Origin: Pseudomonadota bacterium | GTDB taxonomy: Bacteria; Pseudomonadota; Alphaproteobacteria; Rhizobiales; Rhizobiaceae | Direction: 5' to 3' | NCBI GenBank assembly: GCA_023428515.1 | Contig: JAEYXI010000658.1 | Coordinates: 1-18,358 of the forward strand | DNA: 18,358 bases | Part shown: positions 1 through 7,002 of the stretch, piece by piece | Layout of the letters: each line of letters opens with the position of its first letter | Position numbering within the stretch: the first letter of the stretch is position 1 | Notes under the pieces: model-generated | What the model was told of the DNA's origin: nothing | What the model saw: the letters and a program-made list of their open reading frames with translations, nothing else | The model's database searches: none | Made by a program: the position numbers and the translations under genes

Positions 1-25
1 TTAACGCAGGAACAATGGTGAAGCA

Positions 26-586
26 ATGACAGCATTGGGCAGGCCCAGTTCGCGCGACAAGATTGTGGCGGCCGCCGTGGAACTCGCCAAGGAAGTTGGG
101 CCGGGACATGTGTCTCTCGACGCGGTCGCGCAACGCGCAGGCGTATCGAAAGGCGGGCTGCTTTACAACTTCCCCTCCAAGAACAAGCTTCTGGAAGCGA
201 TCGTCGCTTATCATCTCGAGAAGTTCGAGAATGCGCTGCTCGAGAAGATGGAGAAGAGCAGCAGCAAGGAAGACAGTGTTATTGCGGCCTGCGTCGACTT
301 GTTCGAAATGGACTGCAAGGAGGGCCTGCCTCCGGCTTCAGGTTTTCTTGCCGCCCTGGTCGAAAACCCCGACCTTATGCTTCCCGTACGCGAGATGAGC
401 CGCAGGCTGGTCGACCGGATACGGGCAAACGCCTCGGATGAATCCTCCGCCCTTGTCGTGTTCATGGCGCTTGAGGGACTGCGCTGCCTGCCGCTGCTCG
501 ATATCGACATTTTGACCGACGAAGAACGCAAGCTGATCGTCGAGAAGCTTCACGACATCGTGAATCAGGCTGAGCCGGCTCTATAG
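26..586 (+). CDS. TetR/AcrR-family transcriptional regulator
   Basis: A 186-residue protein of normal TetR size. The N-terminal helix-turn-helix is clear at about residues 29-52 (SLDAVAQRAGVSKGGLLYNF), followed by the usual FPSKNKLL segment. The C-terminal two thirds are a helical ligand-binding and dimerisation domain whose ligand cannot be read from sequence. It should act as a cytoplasmic dimeric repressor of a nearby promoter. The ATG at 26 overlaps a TGA in another frame (ATGA, 26-29); that frame is open back to the window edge, so a gene just upstream could be translationally coupled to it. There is no strong Shine-Dalgarno sequence directly before the start. It converges with the GH172 gene, with a 23-bp gap, so it is probably not part of that operon. 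Family assignment is firm; target and inducer are unknown. Confidence 0.93.
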   Translation: MTALGRPSSRDKIVAAAVELAKEVGPGHVSLDAVAQRAGVSKGGLLYNFPSKNKLLEAIVAYHLEKFENALLEKMEKSSSKEDSVIAACVDLFEMDCKEGLPPASGFLAALVENPDLMLPVREMSRRLVDRIRANASDESSALVVFMALEGLRCLPLLDIDILTDEERKLIVEKLHDIVNQAEPAL

Positions 587-609
587 ATCGGCGATCAGGT
601 CACCCCCGC

Positions 610-1806
610 TCAGCGCCTTGTCTTGGCCTCGACGGCGGACCAGTTCTGATAGGGGCGACGGAAGGTCGGGACGCGATCCTGCACCGCCGGTAGGGGCTCG
701 AACGGCTTGTGCGGCTCGGCCTGGTACCAGAATGCGACTGAGGAAATGTCGTCGGAACGGCGGTTGGCATGGCCGTGCTCGATCGTCACCCGGACGCTTT
801 TCTGGAAGATCACCGGGTCCTCGATATGCCAGCGGTAGAGCGTCACCGGCTCGGTCCAGTTCGGCCCGCCGGCGGCGATGATGCCGTGATAGGGCGCATC
901 GTATTCCTGGGTCGGGCACCACGCGGTGTTGAAATAATCCTCGGTTCCGGTGCCGTGCAGGGTCGGCGGCCAGGCATCGTTGGCGCCCGGAGAGGATTCC
1001 GGGCGATCACCGACCAGCGCCGCCTTGGGTCCGATACGAGGATCGGGCTTGCGTATCCCATCCGGAACGGAAAGGCCGGGTTCGCCGTCAACGAAGATCA
1101 TGTCGTCGCCTTCGCCATACCAGTCCCACAGTTCCGACCGGCGGCGCGAATAGACGCTGTAGAGCACGCCGACATAGTGGCCGTGGCCGGCGGCGTCTAA
1201 AATCACGTAGTTGTCGTTGCCGTCCGCGTTCTCTCCGCCGAAGAGCACCTGCTCGTTGGTCAGGCCCGTCTCGTCGAAGGCCGCGGGGCGCTGCTGCCGG
1301 TATTGCGCGTGGAAGCGGCCGAGTCCGTCCTCGAGTTCGTCATGCAGTTCGAGGTCGATGTAGTAGTAGAAGAGAAGGTCGTGCTCGGCCTCGTTGGTGA
1401 TGGTGAACTTCATGCCGGAGCCGAAGGGCATCGGGAAGTAGCAGTTGAACGCCTTGCCGTCCTCGGGGCTCGCCTGCATCGGCAGGCTCGCATAATTCTT
1501 CGTGCGGGCGTGGCCCATGCCGAAGAAGTCGCCGATCGGCGCCTCGATGCTGGGCTCCGCCTCGCCGTCCCACCAGGCCCGCAGAACGGCCTTGCGCAGA
1601 TAGCTTTCGCTCTGACACTGGATGGTCACCCAGATATGCGTGACGATGCCCGCGCCTTCGTGCTCGGCAATGACGATGGTCTGGCCCGGTTCGACATGCA
1701 GCCGGTCGTCATTGCCGCCGGTACGGTCATAGCTGGAGAAGCGTCGCGTCTTGGCCTTGCGCAGCTTGGCGAGACCGCGCAGTGGGGAAAGGCCGGCATT
1801 CGTCAT
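610..1806 (-). CDS. DUF2961 / GH172-type glycoside hydrolase
   Basis: A 398-residue protein with DUF2961 hallmarks: an N-terminal RFSSYDRTGGNDD segment, a jelly-roll-like middle, a GEGDDMIFVDGE motif (about residues 231-242) and HGTGTEDYFNTAWCP (about 284-298). Characterised GH172 enzymes act on fructofuranosyl or arabinofuranosyl oligosaccharides using carboxylate residues. Acidic residues are retained here (E289 in TGTEDYF), but I have not mapped the catalytic pair. No signal peptide is visible, so it is probably cytoplasmic and acts on imported sugar. I chose the ATG at 1806 because AAGGA sits 7 bases before it; an in-frame ATG at 1830 adds eight residues but lacks a ribosome site. It is the last gene of the lacI-type/ABC operon, 28 bp after the permease stop from the chosen start. 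Family is sure; substrate is unknown. Confidence 0.9.
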   Translation of the reverse strand: MTNAGLSPLRGLAKLRKAKTRRFSSYDRTGGNDDRLHVEPGQTIVIAEHEGAGIVTHIWVTIQCQSESYLRKAVLRAWWDGEAEPSIEAPIGDFFGMGHARTKNYASLPMQASPEDGKAFNCYFPMPFGSGMKFTITNEAEHDLLFYYYIDLELHDELEDGLGRFHAQYRQQRPAAFDETGLTNEQVLFGGENADGNDNYVILDAAGHGHYVGVLYSVYSRRRSELWDWYGEGDDMIFVDGEPGLSVPDGIRKPDPRIGPKAALVGDRPESSPGANDAWPPTLHGTGTEDYFNTAWCPTQEYDAPYHGIIAAGGPNWTEPVTLYRWHIEDPVIFQKSVRVTIEHGHANRRSDDISSVAFWYQAEPHKPFEPLPAVQDRVPTFRRPYQNWSAVEAKTRR

Positions 1807-1834
1807 CTCGTGATCCTTGGCAGTTGGCATGCGG

Positions 1835-2683
1835 TCATTTCAGGCCGCTGGTCTTGATCGAGTCCATGATCTGCCGCTGGAAGATCAGGAAAAGGACTAG
1901 CGTGGGAATAGCGACGATGGTCGAGGCCGCCATCATATAGTTCCATGCGGCGGAGTATTCGCTCTTGAAATTGGCGATGCCGACCTGGACGACCCAGAGC
2001 TTCTGGTCGGAGGCGACGGTGAGCGGCCACAGGAACGCGTTCCAGTTCGCCAGGAAGAACAGGATGGCGAGCGCCGAGAGGATCGGCTTCGACAGCGGCA
2101 GGATGATACTCCAGTAGATGCGCCAGTAGCCGGCGCCGTCGATGACGGCAGCCTCCTCGATCTCGCGCGGCACCGACAAATAGTACTGGCGCAGCAGGAA
2201 GATGCCAAAGGCGTTGAAGATGGCCGGCACGATCAGCCCGGCATAGCTGTTCAGCATGCCAAGGGCGCGCACGATGATGAAGAGCGGCACGATGATCACC
2301 GGCAGCGAGACGAGCAAAGTCGAGAAGATCGCCAGGAAGATCAGTTCGCGGCCGGGAAAGCGAAGGCGCGCCAGCGCGTAGCCCGCCATAGAATGGAAGA
2401 ACAGCGCCACCACGGTGACGGTGACCGACACGAACAGGCTGTTCAGCATGTAGCGGATGAACGGCACTTCGGTCATCACATAGGTGAAGTTCTCGAAGGT
2501 CGGCGCTGCCGGCAGCATGGTCGGCGAAAAAGCTTCCTGGCTGGTCTTGAAGGCGATCGACACCATCCACAGCAAGGGGAAGATCGTCATCAGGGCGAGT
2601 ATTGCGGCGACCGTCATCCAGATCAGGCGGACGGCGGTGACCTGCGAGGCGCTGAAATAGGTGGGGGCGGACGACTCACTCAT
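1835..2683 (-). CDS. Carbohydrate ABC transporter permease, MalG/UgpE type
   Basis: A 282-residue inner-membrane protein of the binding-protein-dependent transport permease family (CUT1 class, second permease). It has about six hydrophobic segments (near residues 20-44, 80-104, 112-138, 147-165, 200-220 and 252-268). The cytoplasmic EAA loop that contacts the ATPase is clear at 177-200 (EEAAVIDGAGYWRIYWSIIL). I chose the ATG at 2683: it lies inside the end of the preceding permease gene (8-bp overlap, ATGAGTGA), which implies translational coupling. A frame extension to 2722 would add 13 Cys/Ser/Gly-rich residues that overlap the upstream gene and look spurious. It should form the heteromeric channel with the product of 2676-3608. 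Confidence 0.93.
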   Translation of the reverse strand: MSESSAPTYFSASQVTAVRLIWMTVAAILALMTIFPLLWMVSIAFKTSQEAFSPTMLPAAPTFENFTYVMTEVPFIRYMLNSLFVSVTVTVVALFFHSMAGYALARLRFPGRELIFLAIFSTLLVSLPVIIVPLFIIVRALGMLNSYAGLIVPAIFNAFGIFLLRQYYLSVPREIEEAAVIDGAGYWRIYWSIILPLSKPILSALAILFFLANWNAFLWPLTVASDQKLWVVQVGIANFKSEYSAAWNYMMAASTIVAIPTLVLFLIFQRQIMDSIKTSGLK

Positions 2684-3608
2684 TGTCGAAGCGCCCTCCC
2701 CTGGTGAGCACGAACATGACACCTGTCAGAAGGACCAGGGCGATGACCAGCACCGAGGCCATCGCAGCGGCGTAGCCAAAGGCGCCGAAGCCGAACGCCT
2801 GGTGATAGATGTAGACGATCAGGACGGAGGTCGAGTTCGCGGGACCGCCGCCGGTCATCACCCAGATGATGTCGAAGGCCTGGCTGCCCGCAACGGCTGC
2901 GACCATCGAGATCATGATGACAAAGAAGCTGGTCGGCCTCAGCAGCGGAAGAGTGATGTACCAGAAGCGCTGGATCGGGCTCGCGCCATCCATGGTCGCC
3001 GCCTCGTAGTACATTGCCGGGATGTCCTGCAGCCCGCCGAGGAAGATCAGCATGTAGTAGCCCATCAGGAACCAGACGCTGACCAGCACCACCGTGAAGA
3101 GCGCGAAGTTGGGATCGCCGAGGAAGGAGATGCCGCCGAGCCCGAGCGCAGGCGCGAGACGGCTCAGCACGCCGATCTTGTCGACGACGAGAAACTGCCA
3201 GACCAGCGCGACGACGACGAGGCTCACCATATGCGGCGCGAAGAACATGGAGCGGACGATACCGTTGAAACGGTTGGTCTTCTGGACGAGGAGCGCAAGG
3301 CCCAGGCCGGAGACGTAGAGCAGCGGTACGAGCAGGACGGCATAAAGCGCCGTGACCTTCGCGGATTGCCAGAAGAGCGGATCGCGCATCATCTTGGCAT
3401 AATTGGCGAGGCCGACGAAGCGGTAGGAGCCGAAGCCGTCGACCTCGTAGAATCCCAGCACCAGCGCCAGGATCATCGGCAGGCCGATGAAGACGAGCAA
3501 GCCGAGCGCATCGGGAAGCACGAACAGATAACCGGCAATCCATTCACGATGCTTCGCGCTGGTTTCCCAGTTGCGGTCCTTGCCGGAGGAATGATCGGTC
3601 GTGGTCAT
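2676..3608 (-). CDS. Carbohydrate ABC transporter permease, MalF/UgpA type
   Basis: A 310-residue inner-membrane protein, first permease of a CUT1-type sugar importer. The first membrane helix (about residues 25-51, YLFVLPDALGLLVFIGLPMI) is preceded by a short polar N-terminus. The EAA loop is at 201-224 (YEAATMDGASPIQRFWYITL), followed by a helix and the family-typical MTGGGPANST segment (251-260). I chose the ATG at 3608 (MTTTDHSSGK); an open frame back to 3665 adds 19 residues without family character. It lies 79 bp after the binding-protein gene and overlaps the MalG-type gene by 8 bp. No ABC ATPase gene is present in the operon, so the transporter presumably borrows one encoded elsewhere. 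Confidence 0.93.
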   Translation of the reverse strand: MTTTDHSSGKDRNWETSAKHREWIAGYLFVLPDALGLLVFIGLPMILALVLGFYEVDGFGSYRFVGLANYAKMMRDPLFWQSAKVTALYAVLLVPLLYVSGLGLALLVQKTNRFNGIVRSMFFAPHMVSLVVVALVWQFLVVDKIGVLSRLAPALGLGGISFLGDPNFALFTVVLVSVWFLMGYYMLIFLGGLQDIPAMYYEAATMDGASPIQRFWYITLPLLRPTSFFVIMISMVAAVAGSQAFDIIWVMTGGGPANSTSVLIVYIYHQAFGFGAFGYAAAMASVLVIALVLLTGVMFVLTRGGRFDNE

Positions 3609-3687
3609 GACTGGTCGGCCTGCGAATCTCGTGGGCGGACATCCCGCGCGTGTGGTCCCGCGCAAGACGTCCGCCCCGGGGAGGATC

Positions 3688-5049
3688 TCAAAGGATCGGT
3701 GCGCCCGAATAGCCAGCGAGGAACGCGTCGAGCTGCTCGGAGGCAGCGGTGGCAGTGGCCTGCGGATCGGCGCCGCCGAGCTGCGTCTGCTGGATCGCGT
3801 CGGAGATGATCTTGTAGACCTCCGGCGGGACGCGCGGCTCGCCGCGGGTGCCCGGATGTATCTCCTTGGCGAATTTGCCGATCATGCCTGCGCCAAAATC
3901 GGCTTCCCGCGCTTTCAGCGCGCTGTCACGCGGCGGCATGTCGGACTTCGCCTCGGTGCACCATGTCGCGACGCGATCGATCGAGCCCTGCTCCATCGAA
4001 CCCAGCGTCCAGACGCAGAACTCGGCCGCAGCCTCGGGATTCTTGCCCTTGGCATTGGCGACGAACGCCCAGCCACCGCCGACCGTGACGTACTTGCCGT
4101 TGGCTGGCGTCGGCAACCGGAAGACGCCATACGGGAAATCCTTGGCGTTGTTGACGAGCTGCGAAATGCCCCAGATGCCGACATTCTGGATGGCGCAGTA
4201 ACCGGAGGCCAGATTGGCGACCGCGTCGTTGGCGCCATTGCCGAGCACCTGTCGCGGCGCGGCGCCGGAATTGACGGCATCCTGCCAGAACTTCAGCGCC
4301 TGGACGGTTGCCGGCGAATCGAAGGCGCTCTTGCCGTCGGCACCCTGGAACTCGCCGCCGCCCTGCCAGAGGAAGGGATACCAGGTGAAGTTCTGGTAGT
4401 AGCCGGGCGCCGTCTGGAAGAGCAGGCCGAAGCGTTCGGGCGTGGTCAGCTTCTTGCCCAGTTCCAGCAACTCGTCCCAGGTCTTCGGAACGTCGTTCTC
4501 GTTAAGCCCCGCTTCCTCGAACGCCTTGACCGAATAATACATGGCCATCGGCTCGACCTCCATCGGAAGGCCGTAGATCTTGTCGTCCACCGCGCGCGTG
4601 CCGATCACGCTTTTGGGGAAATCAGCAATGGCGGCGGGATCCATGTGCGGGGTCAGATCCTGCAGGACGCCGCCATTGTAGTAGCGCAGGAAATCGCCGG
4701 GCGAGATGATGAAGATGTCTGGCCCCTCACCCGAGGCGAAGGCGGTCGCGAGCTTGGGACCGTTGATGTATTCCTTGTTCGGAATGAACTCGAGCTCGAC
4801 CTTCTGCTCGTGGCTGGCGTTCCAATCGGCCACCGCCTTCTCGAACCACGCAACCTGCGGCGCAACCTGGCCGCCCGGCGCATAGAACTGCCAGAATTTC
4901 AGCGGCGCATCCTGCGCCCTCACCGCCATCCTGTTGATGAATGGGAAACCGCTGATGCCGGCTAGGCCGGCGGCGGCGAACGTGCCGCCCTTGACCAGCA
5001 GGCGCCGGCGCGAAATGCCTGTTAAAGTCGTGTTGTGCTTGTCTTTCAT
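3688..5049 (-). CDS. Extracellular solute-binding protein family 1, Tat-exported, sugar ABC importer
   Basis: A 453-residue periplasmic binding protein of the SBP_bac_1 family, which captures a sugar or oligosaccharide and delivers it to the permease pair. The N-terminus carries a twin-arginine signal: ISRRRLLVKG (R14-R16), then a weakly hydrophobic Ala/Gly stretch and a probable cleavage site after AVRA (about residue 45). The mature part starts with LKFWQFYAPGG and contains family features such as EGPDIFIISPGDFLRYYNGG and the GGGWAFVANAKGKNPEAAAEF segment. The ATG at 5049 follows a perfect GGGAGGT ribosome site by 5 bases, so the open frame that runs back to 5418 (antiparallel to nothing, but overlapping the regulator gene) is not coding. 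It is second in the operon, 56 bp after the regulator gene. The ligand is unknown. Confidence 0.95.
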   Translation of the reverse strand: MKDKHNTTLTGISRRRLLVKGGTFAAAGLAGISGFPFINRMAVRAQDAPLKFWQFYAPGGQVAPQVAWFEKAVADWNASHEQKVELEFIPNKEYINGPKLATAFASGEGPDIFIISPGDFLRYYNGGVLQDLTPHMDPAAIADFPKSVIGTRAVDDKIYGLPMEVEPMAMYYSVKAFEEAGLNENDVPKTWDELLELGKKLTTPERFGLLFQTAPGYYQNFTWYPFLWQGGGEFQGADGKSAFDSPATVQALKFWQDAVNSGAAPRQVLGNGANDAVANLASGYCAIQNVGIWGISQLVNNAKDFPYGVFRLPTPANGKYVTVGGGWAFVANAKGKNPEAAAEFCVWTLGSMEQGSIDRVATWCTEAKSDMPPRDSALKAREADFGAGMIGKFAKEIHPGTRGEPRVPPEVYKIISDAIQQTQLGGADPQATATAASEQLDAFLAGYSGAPIL

Positions 5050-5105
5050 GTCTACCTCCCTGTTACACTCGATCCCGGGCGACTTTTCCTCCGCCGCCCA
5101 GGCAT

Positions 5106-6110
5106 TCACGCGGTGTCGAACTCCTGCAGGACGCACGGCACCACCTCGCTGCGCGGCGGGCCGGCATAGCTGCCGTTCAAACGCTCGAGCAGCATCCCCG
5201 TCGCGCGCCGCGCAAGCTCCGACGGCGCGCTGCCGACGCGGGTTATCCTGGGACGCACATATTCGAGTTGCGGCTGGTCGCCGAAGACGGCGAGCGCGAT
5301 GTCCTGGGGTACCCGCACACCGCGGTCGAAGAATTCGGCCAGCGCGCCCGACGCCATCAGGTAGTTGCCGAAGAAGACCACCGAAGGCAGGTCGCTGCCG
5401 TAGGTGTCGAGCAGCCATTGCGCCGCCTCCCTGCCTGAAGGCGCAAGGTAGCTGCCCTCGTAACGCAGTCCTTGATCAGCGGGCGCGCCATTGTCGGCAA
5501 GGCCCTTCTCGAAGCCCGCGGCACGCGCCATCGCCTCGGCGAAGAAGGCGGGGCCTGTCACGTGGGCGACGCGGCGATGACTCTTCCGGGCGAGATAGGC
5601 GCCCATTGCATAGCCGCCGCCGAAATCATCGATCTTGATGCTATCGACCGAGTGGTTGGGCAGATCGCCGATGAAGACGGTCGGCGTATCGAGTTCCAGC
5701 AGGGCGTCATGCATGCCGTGCAGCGCAAAGTCGCCGACGATGAGGCCGTCGACGCGGCGATTGCGAATCTGGCGCAGATATTCGCGTCCATGATCCTGCG
5801 AATGGCCGCCGGGCACGTCGGTATTGAAGATCAGCATATCGAGGCCGATCGCTTCCAACTCAGACTGCGCCGTCTTGACCAGTTCCGGATAGAACGGGTT
5901 GCGGATGTCGGGGATGAGCATGGCGACGACGTTGGTGCGCCCGGTGCGCAGGCTCTGGGCCTGGGGGTTGGGCACGTAGCCGAGTTCGTCGATCGCCGCC
6001 TGTACGCGCTCGCGCATCGACTTCGACACGCGGTCGGCATGATTGATCACATGCGAAACCGTCGTCGGAGAGACGCCGGCTCTTTGCGCGACCTTGGCGA
6101 TAGTGCTCAT
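5106..6110 (-). CDS. LacI/GalR-family transcriptional regulator
   Basis: A 334-residue regulator with an N-terminal LacI helix-turn-helix (residues 3-25, IAKVAQRAGVSPTTVSHVIN), the hinge region near RVQAAIDELGYVPNPQAQSL, and a periplasmic-binding-protein-like effector domain (MLIPDIRNPFYPEL onward). In LacI-family proteins the effector domain binds a sugar and releases DNA. It is the first gene of the operon with the sugar importer and GH172 enzyme, so it most likely represses its own operon and is induced by the imported sugar or a breakdown product. The ATG at 6110 is chosen because the DNA-binding domain begins at residue 3; an open frame back to 6296 would run through the palindromic operator. 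No Shine-Dalgarno sequence precedes the ATG (see the promoter entry). Identity of the inducer is not visible. Confidence 0.95.
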   Translation of the reverse strand: MSTIAKVAQRAGVSPTTVSHVINHADRVSKSMRERVQAAIDELGYVPNPQAQSLRTGRTNVVAMLIPDIRNPFYPELVKTAQSELEAIGLDMLIFNTDVPGGHSQDHGREYLRQIRNRRVDGLIVGDFALHGMHDALLELDTPTVFIGDLPNHSVDSIKIDDFGGGYAMGAYLARKSHRRVAHVTGPAFFAEAMARAAGFEKGLADNGAPADQGLRYEGSYLAPSGREAAQWLLDTYGSDLPSVVFFGNYLMASGALAEFFDRGVRVPQDIALAVFGDQPQLEYVRPRITRVGSAPSELARRATGMLLERLNGSYAGPPRSEVVPCVLQEFDTA

Positions 6111-6116
6111 CACGGC

Positions 6117-6144
6117 AAGATACAATTTGCAAATCGATTTGCAA
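6117..6144 (-). promoter_or_regulatory. Candidate sigma-70-type promoter of the lacI/ABC/GH172 operon
   Basis: On the minus strand TTGCAA (6144-6139) and TATCTT (6122-6117) are separated by 16 bp. The operator palindrome covers the -35 element and most of the spacer, which is a classic repression layout. The -10 element ends 6 bases before the ATG at 6110, so transcription would start at or next to the A of the ATG, giving a leaderless message. This agrees with the absence of a ribosome binding site. It is a pattern match only, with no experimental start site. Confidence 0.45.
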
Positions 6145-6146
6145 AT
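6125..6146. promoter_or_regulatory. 22-bp perfect palindromic operator for the LacI-type regulator
   Basis: Two copies of ATTTGCAAAT are separated by CG, and the whole 22 bp equals its own reverse complement. Each decamer is itself a palindrome. A further palindromic decamer, AAATGCATTT, overlaps the distal end (6143-6152). LacI-family operators are typically near-perfect palindromes with a central CG, and this one begins 14 bp upstream of the lacI-type ATG. Binding here would block the candidate promoter. The match is seen directly; the assignment to this regulator is inferred from position and form. Confidence 0.8.
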
Positions 6147-6152
6147 GCATTT

Positions 6153-7002
6153 TTGTAAGCTCTTGAGGGTCGCTCGCCCGCACTCATCGAGGAAAAGGCT
6201 CAACAGTTCCGGAAGCGGCCTGCTCGTAGCGGGACTGCAAACGGAATCGCTTGCCGTCCCGCTCACGCAGGACCGATCATGGTCGATACGACGCAACCGA
6301 ACCGCGCGATCGAAATTGACCGCCGTGGACGAAATCGTACCCGGACGCGCGGCGATAGCCGGAACCCAAGTGCCGGTGGGCTACGAAACGCGCAACCCGT
6401 GTTGCGAGGATCTTCCGCTTACCAAGCCGGCATTTTCGGATACCAGCCAGGCCGGGCGTACTGCCCAAGGTCACCAAGCCCGCCTTGCCGCCGGGCAAGA
6501 CCTTCTCAACGAGATTTCGGTCGAGAGTCCAGATCGCCGATAAGGCCTATTCGCCGAGTAATGGGCTGCATTCCTGGCTTCGAATTCCATACCATCGCCT
6601 GTCGCTGCGCGGGGCATCCGCGCTGCGAGCCAAACATCGTCGCCCACGCATCCACGCGCGAGACCCGATCGGCCCTCCCCAACCATAAATTGCAAGATCA
6701 CGATGGCGCGGACGATAGCAAAAAAAGATGCCAGATGCTTGCAACCAAGAAAGGGCTAGACGGCCCGGAAATTTCAACGAACAAAACAGTTAAATTCTCA
6801 CAAAATCTTGCAAATTGACTTCCACATCGATCATCTTATGCAAATTTTATGGCTATTCGTGCCGAACAACCAATTGATCGATTTCTAATGTTCCGAAAAT
6901 CTCTTATCTCAATTTGATGCTTGTTGCGGACTTGCCCGACTCCTGCCAAGTATAGGCGTGTGAGCACGCAATGTGGGGGCAGAGCGATGCAAATATCCAA
7001 GA
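6153..7002. other. Long intergenic region between divergent lacI-type and kinase genes
   Basis: About 850 bp with no gene I can recognise. The first half (to about 6690) is GC-rich and holds open frames on both strands, the longest plus-strand one at 6279-6818. Their predicted proteins are Arg/Ser/Pro-rich with no domain, no ribosome site and no family likeness, so I do not call them. A short stretch near 6533-6560 reads IADKAYS, reminiscent of IS5/IS427-type transposases, but nothing around it continues the match. From about 6700 to 6960 the DNA is clearly more AT-rich and looks like promoter DNA for the downstream kinase gene. No tRNA or convincing terminator was seen. Confidence 0.5.
6809..6846. 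repeat. TGCAAATT direct repeat pair, 30 bp apart, upstream of the kinase gene
   Basis: TGCAAATT occurs at 6809-6816 and again at 6839-6846, that is, at a 30-bp step (about three helical turns), in the AT-rich segment before the kinase gene. TTGACT at 6815-6820 overlaps the edge of the first copy and could be a -35 element, although no good -10 follows at the right distance. The same octamer in reverse orientation (AATTTGCA) forms part of the lacI-type operator at 6124-6131. It may be a regulator site; eight bases in AT-rich DNA can also recur by chance. Confidence 0.3.

Noticed and set aside
1..29. 3' end of an upstream plus-strand gene ending in TGA at 27-29
   Set aside because: The frame is open to the window edge and gives an ATGA overlap, but 29 bases are too few to support a gene.
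3601..4965. 454-codon plus-strand open frame opposite the binding-protein gene
   Set aside because: Antisense shadow of a well-supported gene in GC-rich DNA; its protein is Arg/Leu/His-rich without domains, and no ribosome site precedes it.
5050..5418. N-terminal extension of the binding protein by 123 residues
   Set aside because: It overlaps the regulator gene and lacks family similarity; the ATG at 5049 has an excellent ribosome site and begins a Tat signal.
6485..6688. Possible IS5/IS427 transposase remnant (IADKAYS stretch near 6533)
   Set aside because: Only about seven residues resemble a transposase; flanking residues do not continue the match and no terminal inverted repeats or target duplications were seen.
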